Positions 1 to 7,324 of a stretch of 21,344 nt of DNA are shown here, piece after piece (the first letter of the stretch is position 1; every line of letters starts with the position of its first letter). Made by a program: the position numbers and the translations under genes. Source of the stretch: Aquiluna sp. (GTDB lineage Bacteria > Actinomycetota > Actinomycetes > Actinomycetales > Microbacteriaceae); NCBI GenBank assembly GCA_016780945.1, contig JADHKY010000008.1:1-21344 (forward strand), given 5' to 3'. The notes beneath the pieces are model-generated. The model searched no databases, was not told the DNA's origin, and worked only from the letters and a program-made list of their open reading frames with translations.

Positions 1-2
1 TG

Positions 3-650
3 GCCAAGGCCTGGGCTGGTGCGGGCCATGAGGTGATTGGCGTTCATGTTGAGTCTCCGGAGGCCATTGAGAGGGTTGAGGCACTGCTGCCGGATATTCC
101 AATAGCTCCGATGGCTGCTGTCGCCGAGGATGCCGAGCTACTGGTGCTAGCTGTTCCAAACGATGACGCTGAGCTCACCTGCGCGGGACTGGCAGATCTG
201 GGGTTATTTGGGCCCAGGAAAATAGTGATTCACCTTTCGCCGCACCGCGGCTATGGCATTTTAGGCGATGCCGCCAGGCACGGAGCAATCCCAATTGCGA
301 TGCACCCGCTGATGCACTTCACGGGTACCTCAATGGACCTAGCCGTGATGCAGAACGCCACCATGGTCGTGACCACTCCCGACACCTACAGACCCATTGC
401 ACAAGCGCTGGTGATTGAGCTCGGCGCGGAGCCTTTTGAGCTCAGTGAGCACCAACGAGGTGCCTATGCAGAGGCCTTTGAGGTTGCCTCTGGGTTTTCC
501 TCGCTGGTGGTGCAGCAGGCAATGGGCATTTTGGCCGAGGCCGAGGTAATGCAACCCGCCAAGCTAATCGCTCCAGTTGTTAGGAGTGCGGTCGATGATG
601 CACTTGCAAAGCCGGTTATGCCCATAGACCCAGAGGACGCGGCCAAGTGA
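3..650 (+). CDS. DUF2520 Rossmann-fold oxidoreductase, 5' end missing
   Basis: The reading frame is open from the first base of the window, so the true start and the GxGxxG nucleotide loop lie upstream. The visible 215 residues contain the second half of a Rossmann domain (hydrophobic strand LLVLAVPNDD), a His-Pro segment (AIPIAMHPLMHF) and a helical C-terminal domain of the kind seen in DUF2520/6-phosphogluconate-dehydrogenase-like proteins, which bind NAD(P) and dimerise through those helices. The stop codon overlaps the GTG start of panC by four bases, so the two are translationally coupled. Members of this family sit beside panC in many actinobacteria, which suggests a role in pantothenate synthesis, possibly as an alternative ketopantoate reductase. 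That function is an inference from context; the family assignment is fairly secure. Confidence 0.8.
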   Translation, partial: AKAWAGAGHEVIGVHVESPEAIERVEALLPDIPIAPMAAVAEDAELLVLAVPNDDAELTCAGLADLGLFGPRKIVIHLSPHRGYGILGDAARHGAIPIAMHPLMHFTGTSMDLAVMQNATMVVTTPDTYRPIAQALVIELGAEPFELSEHQRGAYAEAFEVASGFSSLVVQQAMGILAEAEVMQPAKLIAPVVRSAVDDALAKPVMPIDPEDAAK

Positions 651-1498
651 GGCTCGTCCATACCGTCAGCGAGCTCAAGGAGGTGCTTGCGGAGGTTCGA
701 ACGGAGCGGTCGATTGGATTCGTGCCAACCATGGGTGCCCTTCACAAAGGCCACCTCTCGCTCATTGAGCGTTGCCAGCAAGATGGCAACTTCACAGTTG
801 TCTCGATCTTCGTAAACCCTCTGCAGTTTTCCTCCGAGGCGGACTACGAGGGTTACCCAAGAACACTGGGTGTCGATGCCAGGCTGCTAACGGATGCGTC
901 GGTGGATGTGTTGTTTGCTCCATCGGCAGCCGAGGTCTTTCCCAAAGAGCAGAGCTTCCCGGAGATTGACCCGGGAGTGGTTGGCGAGAGGTTTGAGGGA
1001 GAGTTTCGGCCTGGCCATTTTGCAGGCATGCTCAAGGTTGTGAGCAGACTGCTTGACATCGTCGTCCCCGACGGGGCCTACTTTGGCGAGAAGGATGCGC
1101 AGCAGGTTGCGCTGGTGACGCAGATGGTCGACGCCCAGGTCCACTCTGGTCGCAGGGAGCCAATGAGCGTGATGGTTTGTCCAACTATTCGCTCAGAGCA
1201 GGGACTCGCTCTTTCAAGCCGAAACCTCAGGCTCTCAGGTGCTGAGCTAGAGAGCGCGACTGAGCTCTATGGTGCGTTGGTCGCAGGATCCAAGGCTGGG
1301 AAGCAGAGTGCTGAGATTGTAGAGGCAGCAAAGGCCGCTCTCAGCCCCGCGATTAGACTTGAGTACTTAGAGCTGGTCGATGCGAGCAGTTTTGAGATTG
1401 TTGAGCGGATTCCCTCCGGGGGGGCGAGACTGATTATCGCCGCCTGGGTGGGAGACGTGAGGCTAATTGACAACCTTTTGATCGGTGGTAGCAAGTGA
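647..1498 (+). CDS. panC: Pantoate--beta-alanine ligase (pantothenate synthetase)
   Basis: PanC joins pantoate and beta-alanine using ATP, via a pantoyl-adenylate, in the last step of cytosolic pantothenate (coenzyme A precursor) synthesis. The 283 residues match the family length. Visible motifs are the N-terminal PTMGALHKGH segment (HIGH-like GH at residues 35-36), FVNPLQF (55-61), the FGEKDAQQ substrate-binding stretch (146-153) and the LSSRN motif (189-193) that replaces KMSKS. The start is a GTG within the GTGA overlap with the upstream oxidoreductase, and its own TGA overlaps the GTG of lysS by four bases, so the three genes form one coupled operon. No panB or panD is visible, so the pathway must be completed elsewhere in the genome. 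Confidence 0.97.
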   Translation: MRLVHTVSELKEVLAEVRTERSIGFVPTMGALHKGHLSLIERCQQDGNFTVVSIFVNPLQFSSEADYEGYPRTLGVDARLLTDASVDVLFAPSAAEVFPKEQSFPEIDPGVVGERFEGEFRPGHFAGMLKVVSRLLDIVVPDGAYFGEKDAQQVALVTQMVDAQVHSGRREPMSVMVCPTIRSEQGLALSSRNLRLSGAELESATELYGALVAGSKAGKQSAEIVEAAKAALSPAIRLEYLELVDASSFEIVERIPSGGARLIIAAWVGDVRLIDNLLIGGSK

Positions 1499-2973
1499 GT
1501 GAAGAGTACGAGGCAGATCTGCCGGAGCAGATCGCTTTTCGTATGCAAAAGCGCGAGCGGCTCAATGAGCTCTCTGACGCCTACCCGGTCTCGCTGCCGA
1601 TAACCCACACCATCGAGGCCACCAAGGCCCACTATCCAAACCTTGAGGCCGACATTGCCACCGGCGATGAGGTAGCGCTCGCGGGCAGAATCATGTTCCT
1701 GCGCAACACTGGCAAGCTCTGTTTCGCGACGCTGCAGTCCGGCTCCGGCGAGCGTATCCAGGCAATGATTTCCTTGGACAAGGTTGGCCAGGAGGAGCTC
1801 GACAGCTGGAAAGAGCTAGTGGACCTGGGCGATCACGTGTTTGTTCGCGGCGAGGTCATCACCTCAAAGCGCGGTGAGCTGAGCGTCCTGGCAGAAGAGT
1901 GGCAGATGGCTGCCAAGACTTTGCGACCAATGCCCAACCTGCACAACGACCTCGAGGAAGAGTTCAGAGTTCGCCATCGCTACATTGACCTGATCGTTCG
2001 AGACCGCGCCCGCGAGGTAGTCAAGATTCGCGCTCAGGTGATGCAGTCCTTGCGCAACACCTTTGCCTCCCATGCCTTCACCGAGATCGAGACACCGATG
2101 CTGCAGGTCATGCATGGTGGCGCATCAGCAAGACCGTTTAAAACCCACTCGAATGCCTTCGACACCGAGTTGTTTTTGCGGATTGCCCCAGAGCTGTTCC
2201 TGAAGCGGGCGGTAGTTGGTGGACTTGAGCGAGTCTTCGAGATCAATCGCAACTTTAGAAACGAGGGTGCTGACCGCACCCACTCGCCTGAGTTTGCGAT
2301 GCTCGAGAGCTATGAGGCCTACGGCGACTACAACTCAATGGCCCAGCTCACCCAGGAGCTAATTCAGAATGCTGCCAAGGACGTCTTCGGCACCCACGAG
2401 GTCGTGCTTGAAGATGGCAGCGTCAATGATTTAGGTGGCCAGTGGAAGCGAATCTCCCTCTACGGCTCACTCTCCGAGGCGGTAGGGCAAGAGATCACGC
2501 CCGAGACCGACCTAGCCACACTGAAGAAGCTTGCCGACAAAGTCGACATTGAGATTGAGCACCCGCTGGCAGGAAAGTATGTCGAGGAGCTTTGGGAGCA
2601 CCACGTGAAACCGACCCTGGATAAGCCAACGTTTGTTATGGACTTCCCGGTAGACACCTCCCCGCTAACCAGGGACCACCGCGAAACCGCAGGGGTTGTG
2701 GAGAAGTGGGACCTCTATGTCAACGGTTTTGAGCAGGCAACCGGTTACTCCGAGCTAGTAGATCCAGTGGTCCAGCGCGAGCGGTTTGTGAAGCAGGCAG
2801 AGCTTGCCGCAAAGGGCGACCCCGAGGCCATGAAGCTGGATGAGGAGTTTTTGAAGGCGCTTGAATTCGGCATGCCACCCTCAGGCGGAATGGGCATGGG
2901 AATCGACAGGCTGCTGATGTCACTGACCGGTTTGGGTATTCGGGAAACCATTTTGTTCCCGCTGGTTAAGTAA
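1495..2973 (+). CDS. lysS: Lysine--tRNA ligase, class II
   Basis: LysRS charges tRNA-Lys with lysine in the cytoplasm. The 492-residue product has the class IIb layout: an N-terminal OB-fold anticodon-binding domain (about residues 60-165, with VALAGRIMFLRNTGKLCFATL) followed by the catalytic domain. Motif 2 is seen at about residues 248-272 (FEINRNFRNEGADRTHSPEF), and motif 3 at 465-475 (GMGMGIDRLLM) ends with the catalytic arginine R472. The LysRS-specific C-terminal run RETILFPLVK is present. The start is GTG, overlapping the panC stop by four bases; this start gives the normal family length. Linkage of panC to lysS in one operon is a familiar actinobacterial arrangement. Nothing is broken or missing. 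Confidence 0.98.
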   Translation: MSEEYEADLPEQIAFRMQKRERLNELSDAYPVSLPITHTIEATKAHYPNLEADIATGDEVALAGRIMFLRNTGKLCFATLQSGSGERIQAMISLDKVGQEELDSWKELVDLGDHVFVRGEVITSKRGELSVLAEEWQMAAKTLRPMPNLHNDLEEEFRVRHRYIDLIVRDRAREVVKIRAQVMQSLRNTFASHAFTEIETPMLQVMHGGASARPFKTHSNAFDTELFLRIAPELFLKRAVVGGLERVFEINRNFRNEGADRTHSPEFAMLESYEAYGDYNSMAQLTQELIQNAAKDVFGTHEVVLEDGSVNDLGGQWKRISLYGSLSEAVGQEITPETDLATLKKLADKVDIEIEHPLAGKYVEELWEHHVKPTLDKPTFVMDFPVDTSPLTRDHRETAGVVEKWDLYVNGFEQATGYSELVDPVVQRERFVKQAELAAKGDPEAMKLDEEFLKALEFGMPPSGGMGMGIDRLLMSLTGLGIRETILFPLVK

Positions 2974-2976
2974 TCC

Positions 2977-3162
2977 ATGGGCTTTTTTGAAGTTGTGCTG
3001 GATGCACTGATCTCGCTGATTCCACCGGCCTTGGTCGGTGTGCTTTTCTGGGTAATGATGCGCTCGATTTTGCGTGCTGACCAGAAGGAGCGGGACACCT
3101 ACAGCCAGATTGAGGCCGAGGAGCGCGCAAAGCGCGCTAACGCCTTGGGCGAACAGCCCTAG
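2977..3162 (+). CDS. Small single-span membrane protein (61 aa), unknown function
   Basis: This 61-residue ORF starts with ATG three bases after the lysS stop. Residues 4-30 form one hydrophobic membrane span (VVLDALISLIPPALVGVLFWVMM), followed by a charged, probably helical cytoplasmic tail (about 33-55) rich in Glu, Arg and Ala. I do not recognise a named family. The clean reading frame, the spacing to lysS and the membrane-span-plus-charged-tail design argue that it is a real gene. The last codons contain the probable ClgR box of clpC, so part of its 3' end also has a regulatory role. No strong Shine-Dalgarno sequence is seen, so translation is probably coupled to lysS. Confidence 0.7.
   Translation: MGFFEVVLDALISLIPPALVGVLFWVMMRSILRADQKERDTYSQIEAEERAKRANALGEQP
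3141..3154 (-). promoter_or_regulatory. Probable ClgR-binding site upstream of clpC
   Basis: Read on the minus strand the sequence is GTTCGC-CCAAG-GCG, an exact match to the GTTCGC-N5-GCG ClgR operator described in Streptomyces. It also fits the corynebacterial consensus WNNWCGCYNANRGCGWWS with only the last base off. ClgR is the actinobacterial activator of clp protease genes. The centre lies about 54 bases before the start point predicted from the -10 at 3190, a position typical of an activator. The box sits inside the last codons of the 61-residue ORF. The match is seen directly; binding is inferred. Confidence 0.75.
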
Positions 3163-3178
3163 TTTTCGCCCAACTAGG
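3158..3178. repeat. Perfect inverted repeat before clpC (7-bp arms, 7-bp spacer)
   Basis: CCTAGTT (3158-3164) and AACTAGG (3172-3178) are perfect complements separated by seven bases. No T-run follows, so it is a poor intrinsic terminator for the lysS operon. It lies around -34 relative to the clpC start point predicted from the -10 at 3190, where a repressor would block the -35 region. The 7-7-7 geometry resembles the HspR (HAIR) operator, but the bases match that consensus poorly (3 of 7 per arm), so the binding protein is unknown. Confidence 0.5.
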
Positions 3179-3189
3179 CACCTAACATC

Positions 3190-3208
3190 TAGATACACAT
3201 TTTGGAGG
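3190..3208 (+). promoter_or_regulatory. clpC -10 element and ribosome binding site
   Basis: TAGATA at 3190-3195 is a good -10 candidate (TAACAT at 3183-3188 is an alternative). No recognisable -35 lies 17 bases upstream, as expected if an activator such as ClgR recruits polymerase. GGAGG at 3204-3208 is a strong Shine-Dalgarno sequence seven bases before the TTG at 3216 and fixes that codon as the start. Confidence 0.5.
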
Positions 3209-3215
3209 TGCCAGC

Positions 3216-5675
3216 TTGTTCGAGAAATTTACCGACAAGGCTCGTAGGGTTGTCGTGCTTGCCCAAGAAGAGGCAAAGCTTTTAAATCACAACTACATCG
3301 GCACCGAGCACATTTTGCTCGGCCTAATTCACGAGGGTGAGGGAGTCGCCGCCAAGGCGCTAGAGGCTCTCGGCATCAACCTCGAGCAGGTTCGCGAGCA
3401 GGTCCAGGACATCATCGGTCAGGGCCAGCAGTCTCCCTCGGGCCACATTCCTTTTACCCCTAGGGCCAAGAAGGTCCTGGAGCTGAGCCTGCGCGAGGCG
3501 CTGCAGCTGGGCCACAGCTACATCGGCACCGAGCACCTGCTCCTAGGGCTTATTCGTGAGGGTGAGGGAGTGGCGGCTCAGGTGCTTACCAAGTTGGGTG
3601 CAGACACCAACAAGGTTCGCCAGCAGGTAATTCAGCTACTCTCCGGTTACCAGGGCAAAGAGGCGGTATCGGTTGGCGGCGAAGTTGCCCCTCCACAAAA
3701 GGGCAGCCAGGTTCTCGACCAGTACGGACGCAACCTTTCTCAGGCAGCTGCCGAGGGCAAGCTGGACCCTGTCGTAGGGCGTGAGCGCGAAATCGAGCGC
3801 GTCATGCAGATTCTTTCCCGCCGCACCAAGAACAACCCGATTCTCATCGGAGAGCCAGGTGTCGGTAAGACGGCCATTGTTGAGGGGCTGGCTCAGGCGA
3901 TTGTCTCTGGCAATGTCCCAGAGACCCTTCGTGGCAAGCAGCTTTACACCCTAGACATGGGAAGCCTCATCGCGGGCTCTCGTTACCGCGGAGATTTCGA
4001 GGAGCGCCTGAAGAAGGTGACCAAGGAGATTAGAACTCGTGGCGACATCATCACCTTCATCGACGAGATCCACACCCTTGTTGGTGCCGGAGCGGCTGAG
4101 GGTGCGATTGACGCCGCCTCTATCTTGAAGCCAATGCTTGCCCGTGGCGAGCTCCAGACCATTGGTGCGACAACGCTGGACGAGTACCGCAAGCACTTTG
4201 AAAAAGACGCCGCTCTTGTTAGGCGCTTCCAGTCGGTCATGGTTTCCGAGCCGACTCCTGCGATGGCAATCAACATCCTCAAGGGCCTTCGCGACCGCTA
4301 CGAGGCTCACCACAAGGTTTCCATTACCGACGGAGCACTTGTCGCAGCTGTAGGCATGAGCGACCGCTATGTCACCGACCGCTTCTTGCCAGACAAGGCA
4401 ATCGACCTAATCGATGAGGCCGGAGCAAGGGTAAGGCTGAGTTTCCTCTCGTCCCCTCCAGAGCTCAAGGAGATGGAAGACAAGGTTGCCGCAGTCAAGG
4501 CCGCCAAGGAGCAGGCCATTGCGGACCAGGACTTTGAGCTGGCCGCCTCCAAGCGTGATGAGGAGAAGAAGCTCACCTCCGAGAAAATCAAGATGGAGAA
4601 AGAGTTCCGCGAGGGCAAGGTAGACCAGACGGGCGTGGTTGACGAGGGCCTAATCGCCGAGGTTCTCGCGCAAGCGACCGGAATCCCTGTGTTCAAGCTC
4701 GGTGAGGAAGAGGGCGCAAAGCTCATCTTCATGGAGCAGGAACTTCACAAGCGTGTTATCGGTCAAGAGGCCGCAATAGCCGCGCTCTCAAAGACCATTC
4801 GTCGTCAGCGTGCTGGCCTGAAAGACCCGAAGCGCCCCTCAGGATCCTTTATCTTTGCCGGCCCCACCGGTGTTGGTAAGACGGAGCTGGCCAAGGGTCT
4901 GGCCGAGTTCCTATTCGATGACGAGGATGCACTAATTGCTCTGGACATGAGCGAGTTCTCCGAGAAGCACACGGTATCTAGGTTGTTCGGTGCCCCTCCG
5001 GGATTCGTTGGGTTCGACGAGGGTGGTCAGTTGACCGAGAAGGTGCGCCGCAAGCCATTCTCCGTCGTGCTGTTCGATGAGATCGAGAAGGCCCACCCCG
5101 ACATCTTCAACTCCCTGCTTCAGATTCTTGAAGAGGGTCGTCTAACCGACGGCCAGGGAAGGGTAGTTGACTTCAAGAACACCATCATCATCATGACCAC
5201 AAACCTCGGCTCAAGAGAAATCTCGCGTGGTGCTCTCGGCTTCACCCTTGAAGGCGACGCCGCTAATGACTACGACCAGATGCGCTCAAGGGTCAATGAG
5301 GAGCTCAAGAAGAACTTCAAGCCTGAGTTCCTAAACCGTGTTGATGAGGTCATCGTCTTCCCACAGCTCACCCGCGAAGAGCTTATGCAGATCGTTGACC
5401 TGTTCATCGGTCGTCTGCAGCAGCGCCTGGATGAGCGCGACCTGAAGTTGGTCCTCACCACGGCCGCCAAGGAGAGGCTCATCGAGCTGGGCTATGAACC
5501 CTCTCTCGGAGCCAGGCCCCTTCGCAGGACTGTGCAGCGCGAAATCGAAGACGAGATATCAGAGCGCATCCTCACTGGTGACATCCAGAGCGCCCAGGAC
5601 ATCAAGGTCGACTTCGTCTCAGATGCCTTCACCTTCGAGACAACCAGCCGCGAGGCAGAGGCGGTCAAGAAGTAA
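3216..5675 (+). CDS. clpC: ATP-dependent Clp protease ATP-binding subunit ClpC
   Basis: ClpC is a cytoplasmic hexameric AAA+ unfoldase that feeds substrates to ClpP. The 819-residue product has the full domain order: two N-terminal Clp repeats (about 1-145, each with the YIGTEH-LLLGLI pattern), AAA-1 with Walker A GEPGVGKT (212-219) and Walker B D283-E284, a short UVR-type middle domain (about 425-460, FELAASKRDEEKKL), AAA-2 with Walker A GPTGVGKT (549-556) and D621-E622, and the pore loop FGAPPGFVGFDEGGQ. The LGF tripeptide (674-676) that docks on ClpP is present, separating it from ClpB. Start is TTG with a strong upstream GGAGG. The upstream ClgR-type box suggests activation by ClgR together with the clpP genes elsewhere. 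The next gene begins on the base after the stop. Confidence 0.98.
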   Translation: MFEKFTDKARRVVVLAQEEAKLLNHNYIGTEHILLGLIHEGEGVAAKALEALGINLEQVREQVQDIIGQGQQSPSGHIPFTPRAKKVLELSLREALQLGHSYIGTEHLLLGLIREGEGVAAQVLTKLGADTNKVRQQVIQLLSGYQGKEAVSVGGEVAPPQKGSQVLDQYGRNLSQAAAEGKLDPVVGREREIERVMQILSRRTKNNPILIGEPGVGKTAIVEGLAQAIVSGNVPETLRGKQLYTLDMGSLIAGSRYRGDFEERLKKVTKEIRTRGDIITFIDEIHTLVGAGAAEGAIDAASILKPMLARGELQTIGATTLDEYRKHFEKDAALVRRFQSVMVSEPTPAMAINILKGLRDRYEAHHKVSITDGALVAAVGMSDRYVTDRFLPDKAIDLIDEAGARVRLSFLSSPPELKEMEDKVAAVKAAKEQAIADQDFELAASKRDEEKKLTSEKIKMEKEFREGKVDQTGVVDEGLIAEVLAQATGIPVFKLGEEEGAKLIFMEQELHKRVIGQEAAIAALSKTIRRQRAGLKDPKRPSGSFIFAGPTGVGKTELAKGLAEFLFDDEDALIALDMSEFSEKHTVSRLFGAPPGFVGFDEGGQLTEKVRRKPFSVVLFDEIEKAHPDIFNSLLQILEEGRLTDGQGRVVDFKNTIIIMTTNLGSREISRGALGFTLEGDAANDYDQMRSRVNEELKKNFKPEFLNRVDEVIVFPQLTREELMQIVDLFIGRLQQRLDERDLKLVLTTAAKERLIELGYEPSLGARPLRRTVQREIEDEISERILTGDIQSAQDIKVDFVSDAFTFETTSREAEAVKK

Positions 5676-6179
5676 TTGACTGAGGTTCAGCGCTACGAGG
5701 TTGTCAGCAAGAAGCCCGGTTTTGAAATCAGGCAGTATGCCCCTCACGTGCTGGTTACCAAGTCAACGTCGGGAAGCCTTTCAGCGGCTGGCTCTAATGC
5801 CTTCCGCTACCTAGCCAGCTACATCGGCGGTGAGAACGCAACGCGCCAGCAAATTGCCATGACCGCTCCTGTGCTTCAACACAAGCAGCCAAGTGGGTAC
5901 GAGGTCGCATTCGTGATGCCTGACCACATGGAAGATGCCCCCGCTCCACTTAGGGAGGGTATGCAGGTTAAAAAGGTCGAGGGTGCTCTGATGGCGGCAA
6001 AGCGCTTTTCCGGGCTGGCATCGGACGAGCTCTTTGAACGCAAGGCTAAGAAGTTGCTCGAAGAGCTAAAGTCTGCAGGCTATGAACCTGTTGGCGAGGT
6101 CAGCTACGCCCGCTATAACGGCCCTTGGACACCTGCACCGCTTCGTCGCAACGAGGTGTTGGTGGCGCTGAGGGCCTAG
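5676..6179 (+). CDS. SOUL-family heme-binding protein
   Basis: This 167-residue protein spans one SOUL domain: it opens with RYEVVSKKPGFEIRQYAPHV, followed by AFRYLASYIGGEN and the diagnostic QQIAMTAPVL core at about residues 62-71, and ends with YNGPWTPAPLRRNEV. SOUL proteins bind heme or tetrapyrroles; the bacterial role is not well defined. There is no signal peptide, so it should be cytoplasmic. It begins with TTG immediately after the clpC stop (zero spacing) with only a weak AAGAAG purine run upstream, so expression is probably coupled to clpC. No later Met gives a full domain, which supports the TTG start. Whether the ClpC link is functional or just positional cannot be told from the sequence. 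Confidence 0.88.
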   Translation: MTEVQRYEVVSKKPGFEIRQYAPHVLVTKSTSGSLSAAGSNAFRYLASYIGGENATRQQIAMTAPVLQHKQPSGYEVAFVMPDHMEDAPAPLREGMQVKKVEGALMAAKRFSGLASDELFERKAKKLLEELKSAGYEPVGEVSYARYNGPWTPAPLRRNEVLVALRA

Positions 6180-6186
6180 CTATCGC

Positions 6187-6198
6187 CATAATTGGCAG
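6187..6198 (+). promoter_or_regulatory. Leaderless-type -10 element of the GNAT gene
   Basis: CATAAT at 6187-6192 is followed by exactly six bases and then the ATG at 6199, so transcription would begin at the start codon. No Shine-Dalgarno sequence is seen upstream of the ATG. The -35 region is weak. Confidence 0.5.
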
Positions 6199-6693
6199 AT
6201 GCTTTCGATTCGCTCCGCGGTAACCGCTGACGTCCCAACCATTCGCCAACTAGCCGACCCGCTCGTTGAAAAGCGCATCCTGCTGGGTAAGGAGCTGGTC
6301 GAGCTCTATGAGTCCATTCAAGAGTTTGTGGTTGCCGAGCTAGATGGGGAGCTTGTTGGGTTCGGTGCCCTTCACGTGATGTGGCGAGATTTAGGTGAGG
6401 TTAGAACCCTTGCGGTTGCCGAAAGTGCGAAGCGAAAGGGCGTCGGAACAGCCCTTCTCAGCGAGCTGCTGCAGCGGGCAAAAGCGCTGGGCATCAAGAG
6501 GGTGTTTTGCCTAACTTTCGAGAGAGACTTTTTCGCCGCTCACGGATTCGAGGAGATCAGCGATATCCCGGTTGACCCAGAAACTTACGCCGAGATGGTT
6601 CGCTCTCACGACGAGGGTGTTGCGGAGTTCCTGGATCTAGCAAGAGTTAAGCAGAACACGCTTGGAAACAGCCGAATGCTGAGGCACCTCTAA
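6199..6693 (+). CDS. GNAT acetyltransferase, short ArgA-type N-acetylglutamate synthase
   Basis: The 164-residue single-domain GNAT has an N-terminal IRSAVTADVPTIRQL start, an acetyl-CoA pyrophosphate loop around residues 78-86 (KRKGVGTAL) and the FFAAHGFEEI motif common to N-acetylglutamate synthases. The overall pattern (LVEKRILLGKELVELYESI, then GALHVMWRDLGEVRTLAV) resembles the short mycobacterial ArgA (Rv2747 type), which acetylates glutamate in the first step of arginine synthesis. Family placement is firm. The specific substrate is inferred from resemblance, because no arg genes are nearby. It is separated from the SOUL gene by 19 bases and seems to have its own leaderless promoter. 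Confidence 0.82.
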   Translation: MLSIRSAVTADVPTIRQLADPLVEKRILLGKELVELYESIQEFVVAELDGELVGFGALHVMWRDLGEVRTLAVAESAKRKGVGTALLSELLQRAKALGIKRVFCLTFERDFFAAHGFEEISDIPVDPETYAEMVRSHDEGVAEFLDLARVKQNTLGNSRMLRHL

Positions 6694-6694
6694 C

Positions 6695-6706
6695 TAGATT
6701 TACCTT
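6695..6706 (+). promoter_or_regulatory. Leaderless-type -10 element
   Basis: TAGATT at 6695-6700 is followed by six bases and the ATG at 6707. It lies directly after the stop codon of the GNAT gene. No Shine-Dalgarno sequence is present. Confidence 0.5.
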
Positions 6707-7324
6707 ATGGCTAACGACGAAAGCGTCTATCGCACACGAAGAATCGGCGCTTTGGTGGTCCTGGCAGCACTTATCGCAGGCATTTGGGGCATTCCCCAGC
6801 TCTTGGCAAATACTGGCCAAGAGGTCCTTCCAACCGAGGGAGCAACAGCGACCGAAGAGGCCATCCCAGCTGAGATAACAAACTGTGCCCCTGGCGTGGT
6901 TTCGGTTGAGGTAATGATCGGGAAGCTAATAAGCGGCGATGCCGATAATCAGGTCGTTGAGACCTTCAACTCCTTTGCCTCTAACACCAACCCCGATATT
7001 TGGTATGAGATAACCAACAACGGACTGGTCGATTGCAAGTTCAACGTTGGTTCTCGTGTGACGTTCTTCACTATTACCTCAGGCGAGCAGACCTACTGGT
7101 CCTCACGAGACTGTGACCGCAGCAATGACACCGACCGTTACGTCACCCTCGGGTCAAATACCCCATTGGAGGCAGTGGCGAGTCCTTGGGAGAAGTCCTA
7201 CTCCTCAGAAAACGGCTGTAATCCAAGTGGCAATGACCTGGTGCCAACCGCAGGCGCCACCTACAAGATCAAGGTTGAGGTCAACGGAGTCATCTCCGAG
7301 GAAAAGCGCTTTATTCTCAACTAA
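6707..7324 (+). CDS. Membrane-anchored extracytoplasmic protein of unknown function
   Basis: I do not recognise a named family. The 205-residue protein has a short basic N-terminus, one hydrophobic segment (about residues 13-34, ALVVLAALIAGIWGI) acting as a signal anchor or uncleaved signal, an Ala/Thr/Glu-rich linker (36-56) and a globular domain of roughly 150 residues with a beta-rich look. Four cysteines (about C60, C110, C136, C171) lie in the presumed exported part and could form two disulfides. The gene converges on radA and its 3' end overlaps the radA 3' end by eight bases. A small secreted immunoglobulin-like or BsuPI-like fold is possible but not demonstrable by eye. Confidence 0.8.
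   Translation: MANDESVYRTRRIGALVVLAALIAGIWGIPQLLANTGQEVLPTEGATATEEAIPAEITNCAPGVVSVEVMIGKLISGDADNQVVETFNSFASNTNPDIWYEITNNGLVDCKFNVGSRVTFFTITSGEQTYWSSRDCDRSNDTDRYVTLGSNTPLEAVASPWEKSYSSENGCNPSGNDLVPTAGATYKIKVEVNGVISEEKRFILN

Noticed and set aside
464..781. 105-codon minus-strand frame across the DUF2520/panC junction
   Set aside because: It lies opposite two well-supported genes, and its low-complexity Ala/Ser/Thr content is typical of antisense reading.
3158..3178. HspR (HAIR) or HrcA (CIRCE) operator before clpC
   Set aside because: The arm sequences do not match either consensus; only the 7-7-7 spacing resembles HAIR.
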